From positions 6,329 through 12,258 of the forward strand of contig CAKKQG010000333.1 of NCBI GenBank assembly GCA_919901875.1: 5,930 bases of DNA, written 5' to 3'. Both the position numbers and the translations under genes were made by a program. This DNA comes from Anaerolineales bacterium. GTDB lineage: Bacteria; Chloroflexota; Anaerolineae; Anaerolineales; VGOW01. Position 1 is the stretch's first letter. Each line of letters starts with the position of its first letter. The notes under the pieces were generated by a model. The model ran no database searches and had not been told where the DNA came from. It saw only the letters and a program-made list of their open reading frames with translations. Of the stretch, positions 1 through 5,791 are shown piece after piece.

Positions 1-4
1 CCAA

Positions 5-33
5 TTGCCAACAACCCCCATCCACTATATAAT
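5..33 (+). promoter_or_regulatory. Sigma-70-type promoter of infA
   Basis: The -35 box TTGCCA (5-10) matches the consensus at five of six bases. A 17-base spacer separates it from a perfect -10 box TATAAT (28-33). Transcription should start near base 40, which gives a leader of about 20 bases holding only the ribosome binding site. The promoter lies directly before infA, so the gene is not simply read from an upstream ribosomal-protein operon, although readthrough from outside the window cannot be excluded. Confidence 0.8.
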
Positions 34-44
34 CGTTAACAATC

Positions 45-50
45 AAGGAG
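45..50 (+). promoter_or_regulatory. Ribosome binding site of infA
   Basis: AAGGAG lies nine bases before a GTG codon at 60-62. It fixes that GTG as the start, because the protein then opens MAKEEKIE, the standard IF-1 N-terminus. Confidence 0.85.
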
Positions 51-59
51 AAGAAAGCA

Positions 60-317
60 GTGGCAAAAGAAGAAAAAATTGAAGTCGAAGGCACTATCGT
101 TGAAGCGTTGCCCAGCACGCAATTCACCGTTGAACTCGACAACAAACATCGTGTGCTGGCGTACCTTTCGGGCAAGATGCGCAAGTATTACATCCGCATC
201 CTGTTAGGTGATCGCGTCAAGGTAGAAATGTCCCCGTATGATCTTAAGCGCGGGCGCATCACCTATCGCTTCAAGCAGCATGGCGGCCCCGGCGCACCAG
301 AAGAAATCCCCACCTAA
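60..317 (+). CDS. infA: Translation initiation factor IF-1
   Basis: IF-1 binds the A site of the 30S subunit during translation initiation and works with IF-2 and IF-3 in the cytoplasm. The 85-residue product aligns along its length with bacterial IF-1. It opens [13 protein letters not shown], then shows the conserved SGKMRK block (residues 37-42), YIRIL (44-48), GDRV (50-53) and SPYDL..GRI (58-67), which together form the single OB-fold. Typical IF-1 has about 72 residues; this one carries a tail of some 13 residues rich in Gly and Pro ([11 protein letters not shown]) after the fold. The start is GTG, chosen for its AAGGAG site and the family N-terminus. The gene has its own promoter and terminator and so is probably monocistronic, whereas in many bacteria infA lies within the ribosomal-protein cluster near rpmJ. 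Identification is secure; a role for the tail is unknown. Confidence 0.97.
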   Translation: MAKEEKIEVEGTIVEALPSTQFTVELDNKHRVLAYLSGKMRKYYIRILLGDRVKVEMSPYDLKRGRITYRFKQHGGPGAPEEIPT

Positions 318-325
318 CACCAGAG

Positions 326-361
326 ACCCGCTTTCAACTGAAAGCGGGTTTTTCTTTTTTT
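326..361 (+). terminator. Intrinsic terminator after infA
   Basis: A perfect 10-base-pair stem (ACCCGCTTTC, 326-335, with GAAAGCGGGT, 340-349) closes a four-base loop. It is followed by a run of T interrupted by one C (350-361). It begins eight bases after the infA stop codon and looks strong. The T-run touches the start codon of the next gene, leaving no separate leader for it. Confidence 0.93.
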
Positions 362-362
362 G

Positions 363-1349
363 ATGATCACCACTCACAGAGCGATCAACTTTCACGCGCG
401 ATCACTCTCTTGCGTCATCGCACTTTTTTTCTTGACAGGGTGCGCCGCCTCCACGCCCAACCCTACACCTACATGGCTCCTAAGCACCCCGCCAGCGCGC
501 GCGCCAACTGTTGAACCCACTTCAACGGCTACCGCAGTGATGACCGCATCACCGAGTCCGGCGCCCCCAACCAAATCATTAACCATTTCATCATCGCCGC
601 GCATCGAGATCGTCGCCGAAAATCTTGGCTACCCCGATTTCTTCACCCGCGCAACAGATGGTTCAATCTATGTTAGCGATTACAAAGCGGGGACGATTCA
701 GCGATTCAAAAACGGAAAGACGGAATTAGTAATTAGCAATTTAGGATTTCCAGAATGTGTAATCGCCTTGCCCGACGACTCGTTGGCGATTCTCGAAAAC
801 GGCAAAGAGCGACTCATCCGCTACGACCTCAACACCAAGCAGATCAGCCTCATCGCCACCTTCACCAATCGCAGCGGCATACAAGGCGGCGTTGACGACT
901 TTGCTTTCGACTCGCAAACGAAAACTTTTATCGTGCCTGACACGCCTTACGGTGTTGTGCTTCGTATAAGTTTCGATGGCAAAATAGTAAAAGAGATCGC
1001 CAGCGGATTCAAACAGCCGACATCGGCTTACGTTGAACGTGAGGGAAGTATTTTGATCAGCGATAAAGGCGCGGGGACGATCAAACGCATTCAACCAAAT
1101 GGCAAAGTTGATCTTGTGATTGCGTTACCCGTCTCGCCCGATGGGGCGATCTCCGATGAGCAGGGAAATATATTTTTCGTGACGTTACAGGATAGCGCGG
1201 TTCATCTTTTGCGCGCAGGTTCGACGAAAGACGAAGTGTATGTGAAGGATTTGAAGAAGCCTGCCGCGCCGATGTGGGATGTGGATGGAAATTTGTTAAT
1301 TGCCGAGAGCGGGGCGGGGAGACTCTTGAGATTGGTAATTAGAGATTAG
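363..1349 (+). CDS. Lipoprotein with NHL/SMP-30-like beta-propeller
   Basis: Probably a surface-anchored beta-propeller of about 328 residues. From the ATG, residues 1-26 form a type II signal peptide with a His/Arg-containing start, a hydrophobic core (VIALFFLTG) and lipobox LTGC, so Cys27 should be lipidated. A linker rich in Thr, Pro, Ser and Ala follows (about 28-72). From about residue 75 come repeated blades with a common pattern: DGSIYVSDYKAGTIQRF, EGSILISDKGAGTIKRI, DGNLLIAESGAGRLLRL. This pattern fits the NHL/SMP-30 (gluconolactonase-like) superfamily. Enzymatic activity cannot be inferred; a binding or scaffolding role is equally possible. A TTG at 360 is an alternative start. Neither start has a visible Shine-Dalgarno site, and no promoter is seen because the infA terminator fills the upstream gap. 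The TAG stop lies inside a heptamer repeat. The lipoprotein call is firm; the substrate is unknown. Confidence 0.85.
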   Translation: MITTHRAINFHARSLSCVIALFFLTGCAASTPNPTPTWLLSTPPARAPTVEPTSTATAVMTASPSPAPPTKSLTISSSPRIEIVAENLGYPDFFTRATDGSIYVSDYKAGTIQRFKNGKTELVISNLGFPECVIALPDDSLAILENGKERLIRYDLNTKQISLIATFTNRSGIQGGVDDFAFDSQTKTFIVPDTPYGVVLRISFDGKIVKEIASGFKQPTSAYVEREGSILISDKGAGTIKRIQPNGKVDLVIALPVSPDGAISDEQGNIFFVTLQDSAVHLLRAGSTKDEVYVKDLKKPAAPMWDVDGNLLIAESGAGRLLRLVIRD

Positions 1350-1356
1350 AGATTAG
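1335..1356 (+). repeat. Short heptamer tandem repeat at the end of the propeller gene
   Basis: The stretch reads as units AGAGATT-AGAGATT-AGA with a period of seven, preceded by a degenerate unit. On the other strand the unit is AATCTCT, identical to one unit of the array at 2808-2849. It covers the last codons and the TAG stop (1347-1349) of the propeller gene and runs up to the adjacent palindrome. Confidence 0.7.
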
Positions 1357-1358
1357 AT

Positions 1359-1391
1359 CGTCATTGCGAGCGTTCTATGCGAAGCAATCTC
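1359..1391. repeat. Imperfect palindrome of an interspersed-repeat type (TCATTGCGAG...GAAGCAATCTC)
   Basis: ATTGC (1363-1367) pairs with GCAAT (1384-1388). Inside, after a small internal loop, GCGT (1370-1373) pairs with ATGC (1377-1380) with one G-U pair around a TCT loop. From general knowledge, sequences of the form TCATTGCGAG...CGAAGCAATCTC recur between genes in many environmental bacterial genomes, like REP or miniature elements. Here the element fills the gap between two convergent genes and encodes the last residues and stop codon of the DinB-like gene. Only one copy is present, so repeat status rests on recognition. It could also act as a weak hairpin for both transcripts. Confidence 0.65.
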
Positions 1392-1846
1392 AACCATTCT
1401 TTCAACTCTCGCGCATGTTCATCGTAATGCTTATATGTATTGCCCCGCAGCACCTCCCACGGAATCCAATCGGGCGGCATCTCGCGGAAGTGTGCCGCAT
1501 TGTTCAAATCATCATCGCTCAACGTTTTGAACAACTCAAGAAACTGCTGATAGAGTCGTTTATCTTCGTCTAAAACGTCTTTCAATGCGCGATCACGATT
1601 CTCCTTGAACAGGATCGCATTGCGCTCATCATTCTTCAATCGCCACAACTCCGACCCCACTAACGCCTTCTCTTTCAACACACCCACCATCTCATTCACA
1701 AACCACGAGACATGGGCGATTAAATCTTTTACCGTCCACGCGCCATATACAATTTGAGTCATTCGTTCTTCGCCAACTTCGTTGAGAGCGGCTTCCCATT
1801 CGGCGCGGGCGGTGGTGAGGAGTTGGAGAAATTCTTGATGGGTCAT
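1361..1846 (-). CDS. DinB-superfamily protein, ClbS/DfsB (DUF1706) type
   Basis: A 161-residue, probably cytoplasmic four-helix-bundle protein. Family marks are W37-T-V-K-D-L-I-A-H45-V near the first helix and, late in the chain, W130..V132-L-R-G-N-T-Y..H140-Y-D-E-H144. This is the ClbS/DfsB (DUF1706) pattern. H45, H140 and H144 fit the three-histidine metal site common in the DinB fold. Known members include ClbS, which protects against colibactin, but many act in unrelated stress or thiol-transfer roles, so no substrate is assigned. Length is normal. The last nine residues (RLLRIERSQ) and the TGA stop come from the palindromic repeat, so the native C-terminus was probably altered. There is no Shine-Dalgarno site; a -10 box sits seven bases before the ATG, suggesting leaderless translation. 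The gene diverges from the PepSY/C39 operon across 38 bases. Confidence 0.85.
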   Translation of the reverse strand: MTHQEFLQLLTTARAEWEAALNEVGEERMTQIVYGAWTVKDLIAHVSWFVNEMVGVLKEKALVGSELWRLKNDERNAILFKENRDRALKDVLDEDKRLYQQFLELFKTLSDDDLNNAAHFREMPPDWIPWEVLRGNTYKHYDEHARELKEWLRLLRIERSQ

Positions 1847-1861
1847 TTGGAAGAGTATAAT
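1835..1861 (+). promoter_or_regulatory. Promoter of the PepSY-like/C39 operon
   Basis: A perfect -10 box TATAAT (1856-1861) and a -35-like TTGATG (1835-1840) are 15 bases apart, shorter than the usual 17. The -35 lies within the start of the DinB-like gene. The predicted start of transcription is near 1868. The two -10 boxes lie back to back in AGTATAATT, which reads AATTATACT on the other strand, so RNA polymerase could engage either strand but probably not both at once. Confidence 0.6.
1854..1859 (-). promoter_or_regulatory. Probable -10 box for leaderless DinB-like gene
   Basis: On the minus strand TATACT (1859 to 1854) is followed by seven bases and then the A of the ATG at 1846, which is where transcription should begin. 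No purine-rich ribosome site precedes that ATG, which agrees with a leaderless mRNA. The matching -35 region (CTGTCG, 1882 to 1877) is poor. The box overlaps the plus-strand -10 box. Confidence 0.5.
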
Positions 1862-1871
1862 TCAAAAGAGA

Positions 1872-1876
1872 AAGGA
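1872..1876 (+). promoter_or_regulatory. Ribosome binding site of the PepSY-like gene
   Basis: AAGGA lies eight bases before the ATG at 1885, supporting that start. Confidence 0.75.
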
Positions 1877-1884
1877 CGACAGCC

Positions 1885-2331
1885 ATGACACTCATTCTCG
1901 AAAATCTCACGCTCCCTGAACGCGGTCGAGTAGAAGTTAAACTTTCGTTTGAGATCAAAGTGACAGCGGAAGAGGCGCGGAAAAAAGTTAGGCGTTGGTT
2001 GCATGACAACGTGACAATGTTTGTGGGCGCGGATGACACGCCAACACTTGTGATGGGCGAAAAACCCAAGTGGCGGGTCATTGCTAGTTTTACATTCCCC
2101 ACTGCCGGTCGGTTGGGCGACGTAGGTACTGCTTATGTAGATGCTGAGAGCGGAGAGATGTTAACTGATCCTGAAATACTGAAAGCGGAAATTGAACGAC
2201 GACTTGAAACTGAAATAAAACCAAAGTTGCCTAAGGACACACGCCACGTCCCGCGCGAGTTACCACCTGAATATCTCCCTAAGCATGTGTCGCCTGCGCC
2301 AAAGTTGGTTTTGCCTGATAGCGAAGAGTGA
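1885..2331 (+). CDS. PepSY-like domain protein, first gene of a pair with a C39-like peptidase
   Basis: A 148-residue protein of no established function, without signal peptide or membrane segment, hence probably cytoplasmic. After a beta-like N-terminus comes a helix (VTAEEARKKVRRWLHDNV, about residues 26-43), then a strand pair (KWRVIASFTFP, 62-72) and G-x-A-Y-V-D-A-E-S-G-E-M-L (about 81-93). An 'Ala-rich helix, W-x-V, V-D-x-x-x-G-x-x-L' order recalls the PepSY fold, known in some families as an inhibitory or chaperone segment of proteases. A charged helix follows (about 97-112), then a Pro-rich tail (residues 113-148). The ATG has a Shine-Dalgarno site and its own promoter. The stop overlaps the start of the peptidase gene, so the two are translationally coupled and probably work together. 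The PepSY assignment is by eye and only moderate; an immunity, antitoxin or substrate role is possible. Confidence 0.7.
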   Translation: MTLILENLTLPERGRVEVKLSFEIKVTAEEARKKVRRWLHDNVTMFVGADDTPTLVMGEKPKWRVIASFTFPTAGRLGDVGTAYVDAESGEMLTDPEILKAEIERRLETEIKPKLPKDTRHVPRELPPEYLPKHVSPAPKLVLPDSEE

Positions 2332-2801
2332 CGAGATCTATGCCGCTAACACTACTTTCAGTTCCTCACTTACAACAAAACAAAAATGGTGAATGTGTAG
2401 CTGCATGTTCGGCAATGGCACTTGCACACATTGGAAAAATTGTCGCTTACAAGCGTTTAGTTGCGTTGCTTGAGATAACTGAAGCGGGTACAGCGTCATC
2501 TAAAATAAAAAATCTTGAACAGTTAGACGTTGTTGTAGTTTATAAGCAAGGCACGTTTAGCGAGATTCAATCTCGCCTTGATAGTAATCATCCGTGCATT
2601 GTTTTTGTGCAAACCCGCGAACTTCCATATTGGAGTGAAGATACGGGTCATGCATTACTTGTAGTGGGCTTAGATGATGATTCTGTTTATGTCAATGATC
2701 CCGCGTTTCCAGATGCGCCTATACAAATCTCTCGCGGCGACTTCGATCTTGCATGGTTAGAATTTGACGAACTCTATGCCGTTCTCACCCGTCGAAGCTA
2801 A
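2328..2801 (+). CDS. Stand-alone C39-like (papain-fold) cysteine peptidase
   Basis: A 157-residue protein with the C39/papain-like layout: Q16-Q17 as oxyanion candidate, GEC23VAAC27SAMALAHIG carrying the likely nucleophile Cys23, then G-H108-A-L-L-V-V-G and Y-V-N-D124-P, giving a Cys23-His108-Asp124 triad. C39 domains usually sit on bacteriocin ABC exporters and cut double-glycine leaders. Here there is no transporter, signal peptide or membrane segment, so it is probably cytoplasmic. The family's usual CG after the nucleophile is CV here, so activity is not certain. GTG 2328 overlaps the previous stop as GTGA; ATG 2340 (residue 5) is equally plausible, since neither has a good ribosome site. 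Sampled 60-base lines in it are about 42-45% GC by hand count, against about 57% in a sampled line of the fusion gene, which may reflect different ancestry. The target is unknown. Confidence 0.78.
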   Translation: MTRSMPLTLLSVPHLQQNKNGECVAACSAMALAHIGKIVAYKRLVALLEITEAGTASSKIKNLEQLDVVVVYKQGTFSEIQSRLDSNHPCIVFVQTRELPYWSEDTGHALLVVGLDDDSVYVNDPAFPDAPIQISRGDFDLAWLEFDELYAVLTRRS

Positions 2802-2807
2802 CGTTTT

Positions 2808-2849
2808 CCAACCTCCAACTTCTAATCTCCAATCTCTAACTTCCATCCC
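2808..2849 (+). repeat. Heptamer tandem array between convergent genes
   Basis: Five units with a period of seven are read from 2810: AACCTCC, AACTTCT, AATCTCC, AATCTCT, AACTTCC, consensus AAYYTCY. It fills nearly the whole 34-base gap between the C39-like gene and the fusion gene. It also encodes the final residues and TAG stop (2838 to 2836) of the fusion. No intrinsic terminator is visible for either gene. Confidence 0.8.
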
Positions 2850-5316
2850 CCTCATACTTCTTCGCCAACTCCCTCCTCAACACTTTTCCAATAAACGATC
2901 GCGGGAAGTCGTCTACGAAGATCACGAATTTTGGCACCAGCTCCGGCGGCAAGCGCCGTTTGCAATACGCCATTAACGATTCGCTCGTGGGGCGATCTTT
3001 TTGGGCGATGATGAAAGCAATCGGTTGATTAGCAATTGCCACAACGGCCGCTTCTTTCACTTGCGGAATCTCAAACAACACTTCTTCCACATCGCGCGGG
3101 AAGGCGGGATGACCGGGCTTCGCCGGATACCACATATCGGCTTTGCGCGAGACGATCTGGAAATAGCCTTCTTCGTCCATACGCGCTACATCGCCGGTGA
3201 GCAGCCAGCCATCTTTAGTGATCACTTTGCGCGTTGCCTCTTCGTCGTTCCAATAACCCATCATCACTTGCGCTCCGCGCACAGCAAGCTCGCCCACCTG
3301 ACCCGCTTCGACATCTTTGCCATTCGCCAGATCAACAATCTTCGCTTCGGTTGATGGCAATGGGATGCCGATGCTGCCAACTTTCCGCAAACCGTTCAAG
3401 GGGTTGGCGTGAGTCACGGGTGAGGCTTCGGTCAGCCCGTAACCTTCCACGAGTCGTCCGCGTGTGAGTCGTTCAAAAGTTTCTTGCACTTCCACCGGCA
3501 GCGGCGCCGAGCCGCTGATGCAGGCTTTGATCGAATCGATCCCAAAACTTCGCGCGCCTTTAAAATTATTGATTGCCACATACATATTCGGCACGCCGGG
3601 GAAGAGCGTGGGCTTCTCGCGTTTGATCGTCTGCAAAATATCTTCGACGATGAATCGCGGTTTGAGAATCAGCACCGCGCCGAGCGAGAGACCCACATTC
3701 AACGCTGCCGTGAGTCCGTAGGAATGTAAGAATGGCAACACGCACAAAAATCTTTCTTTGCCCTCGCGCACGTCGGGTAGCCAGTGTCGCGTTTGTAATG
3801 TGTTGGCGACCAGATTGCGATGTGAGAGCATCACACCTTTGGGCGATGAGACCGTGCCGGTGGTGTATTGGATCACGGCAAGATCATCAGGGGATACCGT
3901 CACTTCGGGGGAACGTCCACTGTAGGTATACAGGATTCGGTTTAACGAATGCATGTTGTCCTCAAGCGGATAGCCGAGCCGGTGCCCATCTTGTTTCTCG
4001 CGCACTAACTTAAACAGAATCTGATCGTGCGGCAATAAATAATCGCCGACGTTGGTGAAGACGATGTGTTGAATTTTTGTTTGCTCTTTTGCTTGCTTGG
4101 CGAGATTACCGAGCTTGGTGATGGTCGCCAACACCTTCGCGCCCGAGTCGTTGAGTTGGCGAATGACCTCCTCGGCTTCCGCGCCGGGGGGCGTGAAGAC
4201 GGCAACCGCACCGGCTTTAAGCACACCATAGAAACAAATGATGAACTGCGGAATGTTCGGCATCAAGATCGCCACGCGATCTCCTTTTTCAACTCCGAGT
4301 GATCGCAGCGCGTTGGCGAATCGATTCGATTCTTGATTGAGGCGGCGATAGGTGATCCAGTTGCCCTCAAATTTAATGGCGACGTTTAACGGAAAGCGGC
4401 GCACGGCGGATCGCAAAAGGTGATGCAGTGGTGCGCGTGGGATGCCGATGGTGTAGGGGACGCCGTCTTGATAGTGCGGCAGCCACGGACGCTCGCGGCG
4501 CAGCGTGGCGCGGGCGGTGGTGTCGGCGGCTGTCCAGATGCCGCTGCGTTTGGAGGGAACATCTTCAATGAATCGTTCGAGGGCGCGGTTGACGGCGTCA
4601 CGCCGTTCCAGCATTACCAAATGTTTCGCCGCGTCTACATCCACGTCTTCTGCATTGGGGATCGTGCGCGCTACTTCTTCCGAGTCTGATTTTTTAAAAA
4701 TGTCATCGCGATAACCGCGAATGACGAGCGTGGGCATTGCGAGTTCGCGGAAAAGATTCCAGCCGTTCCATTTGGAGAGTGTGTTGAAGTAAAACGGTTT
4801 GAGGGCGTGCGGCGGCGCGGCGAGCCATTGACGGGTGAAGGGTTCGATGAATTGCAAAACGCTTAATGGGAAACTGATAAGGAAGCGATAGAACGGTTGA
4901 ATTTCATATTCGCCGGAAGAGGCGATGAGGGCGAGTCGGGCGACTCGCTCTGGATGAGCGTGCGCGTATTCGGTGACGATGGCGCCGCCAAAGGAGTGAC
5001 CGATGAGGATGAACTTGCCTGTCACGCCCAACGTCTCTAATGCCGAGGCGAGATCGGTTTGAATCTGCGACATGGTGTAGTCGCCGTGCGGCTTGTCACT
5101 CTGCCCATGTCCACGCAGATCGAGAGCGATGACTCGATTGGCGTTACCGAATTTTCGCAGTTGGTGTTTCCATTGAATCGCTTGCCCGCCAAAGCCGTGG
5201 ACAAAGACCATCGTCCATTGAGGATGTTCGGGGGCGATGTCTATTGCCGAGAGGCGGACGAGCGGGTGGGTGGAGATGCGAACTTCGCGGCGGTAGAGTT
5301 CAAGGTCTATGTCCAT
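2836..5316 (-). CDS. Alpha/beta-hydrolase fused to AMP-forming acyl-CoA-synthetase-like ligase
   Basis: An 826-residue two-enzyme fusion, apparently cytoplasmic. Residues 1-255 are an alpha/beta-hydrolase: oxyanion H40-G-F, nucleophile elbow G-H-S108-F-G, acid D204 or D205, and H232. After a linker (255-295), residues 296-826 are an ANL-superfamily ligase: P-loop Y484-TTGTVSSPKG, G625-YGLTE630, T707-GD709, and A10 motif PRSFIGK811. Family knowledge suggests ATP-dependent activation of a carboxylic acid, probably fatty, to an acyl-AMP and thioester. The hydrolase may release the acid, but this is inference. Oddities: P-loop V489 and S490 replace the usual T and G; the A8 hinge (S723-R...GHPAFPRDVEE) has lost Asp and gained about two residues; the C-terminal domain lacks the usual 'pd..GE..' stretch. 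Lys811 and the triad are intact. ATG 5316 has a GAGG site (minus strand, around 5325-5322). The TAG lies in a heptamer repeat. Confidence 0.9.
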   Translation of the reverse strand: MDIDLELYRREVRISTHPLVRLSAIDIAPEHPQWTMVFVHGFGGQAIQWKHQLRKFGNANRVIALDLRGHGQSDKPHGDYTMSQIQTDLASALETLGVTGKFILIGHSFGGAIVTEYAHAHPERVARLALIASSGEYEIQPFYRFLISFPLSVLQFIEPFTRQWLAAPPHALKPFYFNTLSKWNGWNLFRELAMPTLVIRGYRDDIFKKSDSEEVARTIPNAEDVDVDAAKHLVMLERRDAVNRALERFIEDVPSKRSGIWTAADTTARATLRRERPWLPHYQDGVPYTIGIPRAPLHHLLRSAVRRFPLNVAIKFEGNWITYRRLNQESNRFANALRSLGVEKGDRVAILMPNIPQFIICFYGVLKAGAVAVFTPPGAEAEEVIRQLNDSGAKVLATITKLGNLAKQAKEQTKIQHIVFTNVGDYLLPHDQILFKLVREKQDGHRLGYPLEDNMHSLNRILYTYSGRSPEVTVSPDDLAVIQYTTGTVSSPKGVMLSHRNLVANTLQTRHWLPDVREGKERFLCVLPFLHSYGLTAALNVGLSLGAVLILKPRFIVEDILQTIKREKPTLFPGVPNMYVAINNFKGARSFGIDSIKACISGSAPLPVEVQETFERLTRGRLVEGYGLTEASPVTHANPLNGLRKVGSIGIPLPSTEAKIVDLANGKDVEAGQVGELAVRGAQVMMGYWNDEEATRKVITKDGWLLTGDVARMDEEGYFQIVSRKADMWYPAKPGHPAFPRDVEEVLFEIPQVKEAAVVAIANQPIAFIIAQKDRPTSESLMAYCKRRLPPELVPKFVIFVDDFPRSFIGKVLRRELAKKYEGDGS

Positions 5317-5335
5317 GTTGTCCTCACGGTTTCAA

Positions 5336-5364
5336 ATTATTTTTGAAGGGGATGAACGGATGAA
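5336..5364 (-). promoter_or_regulatory. Weak candidate promoter of the hydrolase-ligase gene
   Basis: On the minus strand AATAAT (5341 to 5336) matches the -10 consensus at five of six bases. TTCATC (5364 to 5359) lies 17 bases upstream as a poor -35 (three of six). It would give a leader of about 12-15 bases with the GAGG site. The -35 sits within the hairpin repeat, so the gene may instead be read through from dgkA. Confidence 0.3.
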
Positions 5365-5403
5365 GGGGATGATTCCAGAGTCGTCATCCCTTTCATCCCC
5401 TTC
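5345..5403. repeat. Inverted repeat built of GAAGGGGATGA units between dgkA and the fusion gene
   Basis: GAAGGGGATGA occurs twice as a direct repeat (5345-5355 and 5362-5372). It faces complementary TCATCCC units at 5384-5403. The best inner stem pairs GATGAAGGGGATGA (5359-5372) with TCATCCCTTTCATC (5384-5397) through a single G-U, around an 11-base loop. The outer unit can pair exactly with TCATCCCCTTC (5393-5403), so two folds compete. On the minus strand no T-run follows the stem, so it is not a standard terminator; partial attenuation or mRNA protection is possible. The right arm runs into the dgkA stop codon. Confidence 0.8.
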
Positions 5404-5788
5404 ACCCTTTCATGGAAAATAACGTTATCACTTTTGCAACAAACGGCGGTCCCAAAATCAACAATCCCACCACCACTGCCGCAATCGCCGCGATCAATAC
5501 TGCCGCCGCGCCTACGTCCTTGCCGATTTTTGCGAGCGGGTGAATCTGCGGGCTGGCTAAATCTACAATGGCTTCGAGCGCGGTGTTGATGAATTCGCCC
5601 ATCCAGACGATGACTGCCATGATAGTGATCAACGCCCACTCGTAACGATTTAATTCTACCCACAACCCGACGATGATCACGGCAACTGAGATGAGGGCGT
5701 GTATCTTGGCGTTGGGTTGCGTTCTCAACACATAACCCCAACCAGCGAAGGCATGTTTGAAAGAGTTAAAGCGAGAAGAAGAAGGCAT
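5402..5788 (-). CDS. dgkA: Diacylglycerol/undecaprenol kinase family membrane protein
   Basis: A small integral membrane kinase that transfers phosphate from ATP to a lipid alcohol: diacylglycerol in Proteobacteria, undecaprenol in most Gram-positives. From the chosen ATG it has 128 residues, the normal length. Three membrane segments lie at about 30-46, 50-64 and 93-113. The family signature is complete: E65-F-I-N68-T-A-L-E72-A-I-V-D76 and A-K-I-G-K90-D91-V-G-A-A-A-V. These match E. coli DgkA E69, N72, E76, D80, K94 and D95. An upstream ATG at 5821 would add MRFEVWDLGFF, but those residues are encoded by heptamer repeats, so ATG 5788 is preferred although its ribosome site is weak. It lies 85 bases upstream of the hydrolase-ligase gene on the same strand, perhaps one operon interrupted by a hairpin. 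Substrate choice cannot be read from the sequence. Confidence 0.92.
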   Translation of the reverse strand: MPSSSRFNSFKHAFAGWGYVLRTQPNAKIHALISVAVIIVGLWVELNRYEWALITIMAVIVWMGEFINTALEAIVDLASPQIHPLAKIGKDVGAAAVLIAAIAAVVVGLLILGPPFVAKVITLFSMKG

Positions 5789-5791
5789 GAA

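Noticed and set aside
741..1094. 117-codon minus-strand frame within the propeller gene
   Set aside because: It is antisense to conserved blade repeats and has no recognisable motif of its own.
1359..1391. Palindrome as a conventional intrinsic terminator
   Set aside because: The stems are short and broken by an internal loop, and no T-run follows on either strand.
2328..2801. C39-like gene as part of a bacteriocin export locus
   Set aside because: There is no ABC transporter, accessory secretion protein or double-glycine leader peptide in the window, and the peptidase has no membrane segment.
3001..4714. Several open frames of 70-117 codons on the plus strand opposite the fusion gene
   Set aside because: They overlap a long gene with clear family motifs, have Arg/Cys-rich atypical composition, and show no ribosome sites or recognisable domains.
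2836..5316. Fusion read as OleBC of long-chain olefin synthesis
   Set aside because: OleB is an alpha/beta-hydrolase-fold enzyme fused to the ANL enzyme OleC in some bacteria, but OleB uses an Asp nucleophile. This protein has Ser in GHSFG, and no oleA or oleD is nearby in the window.
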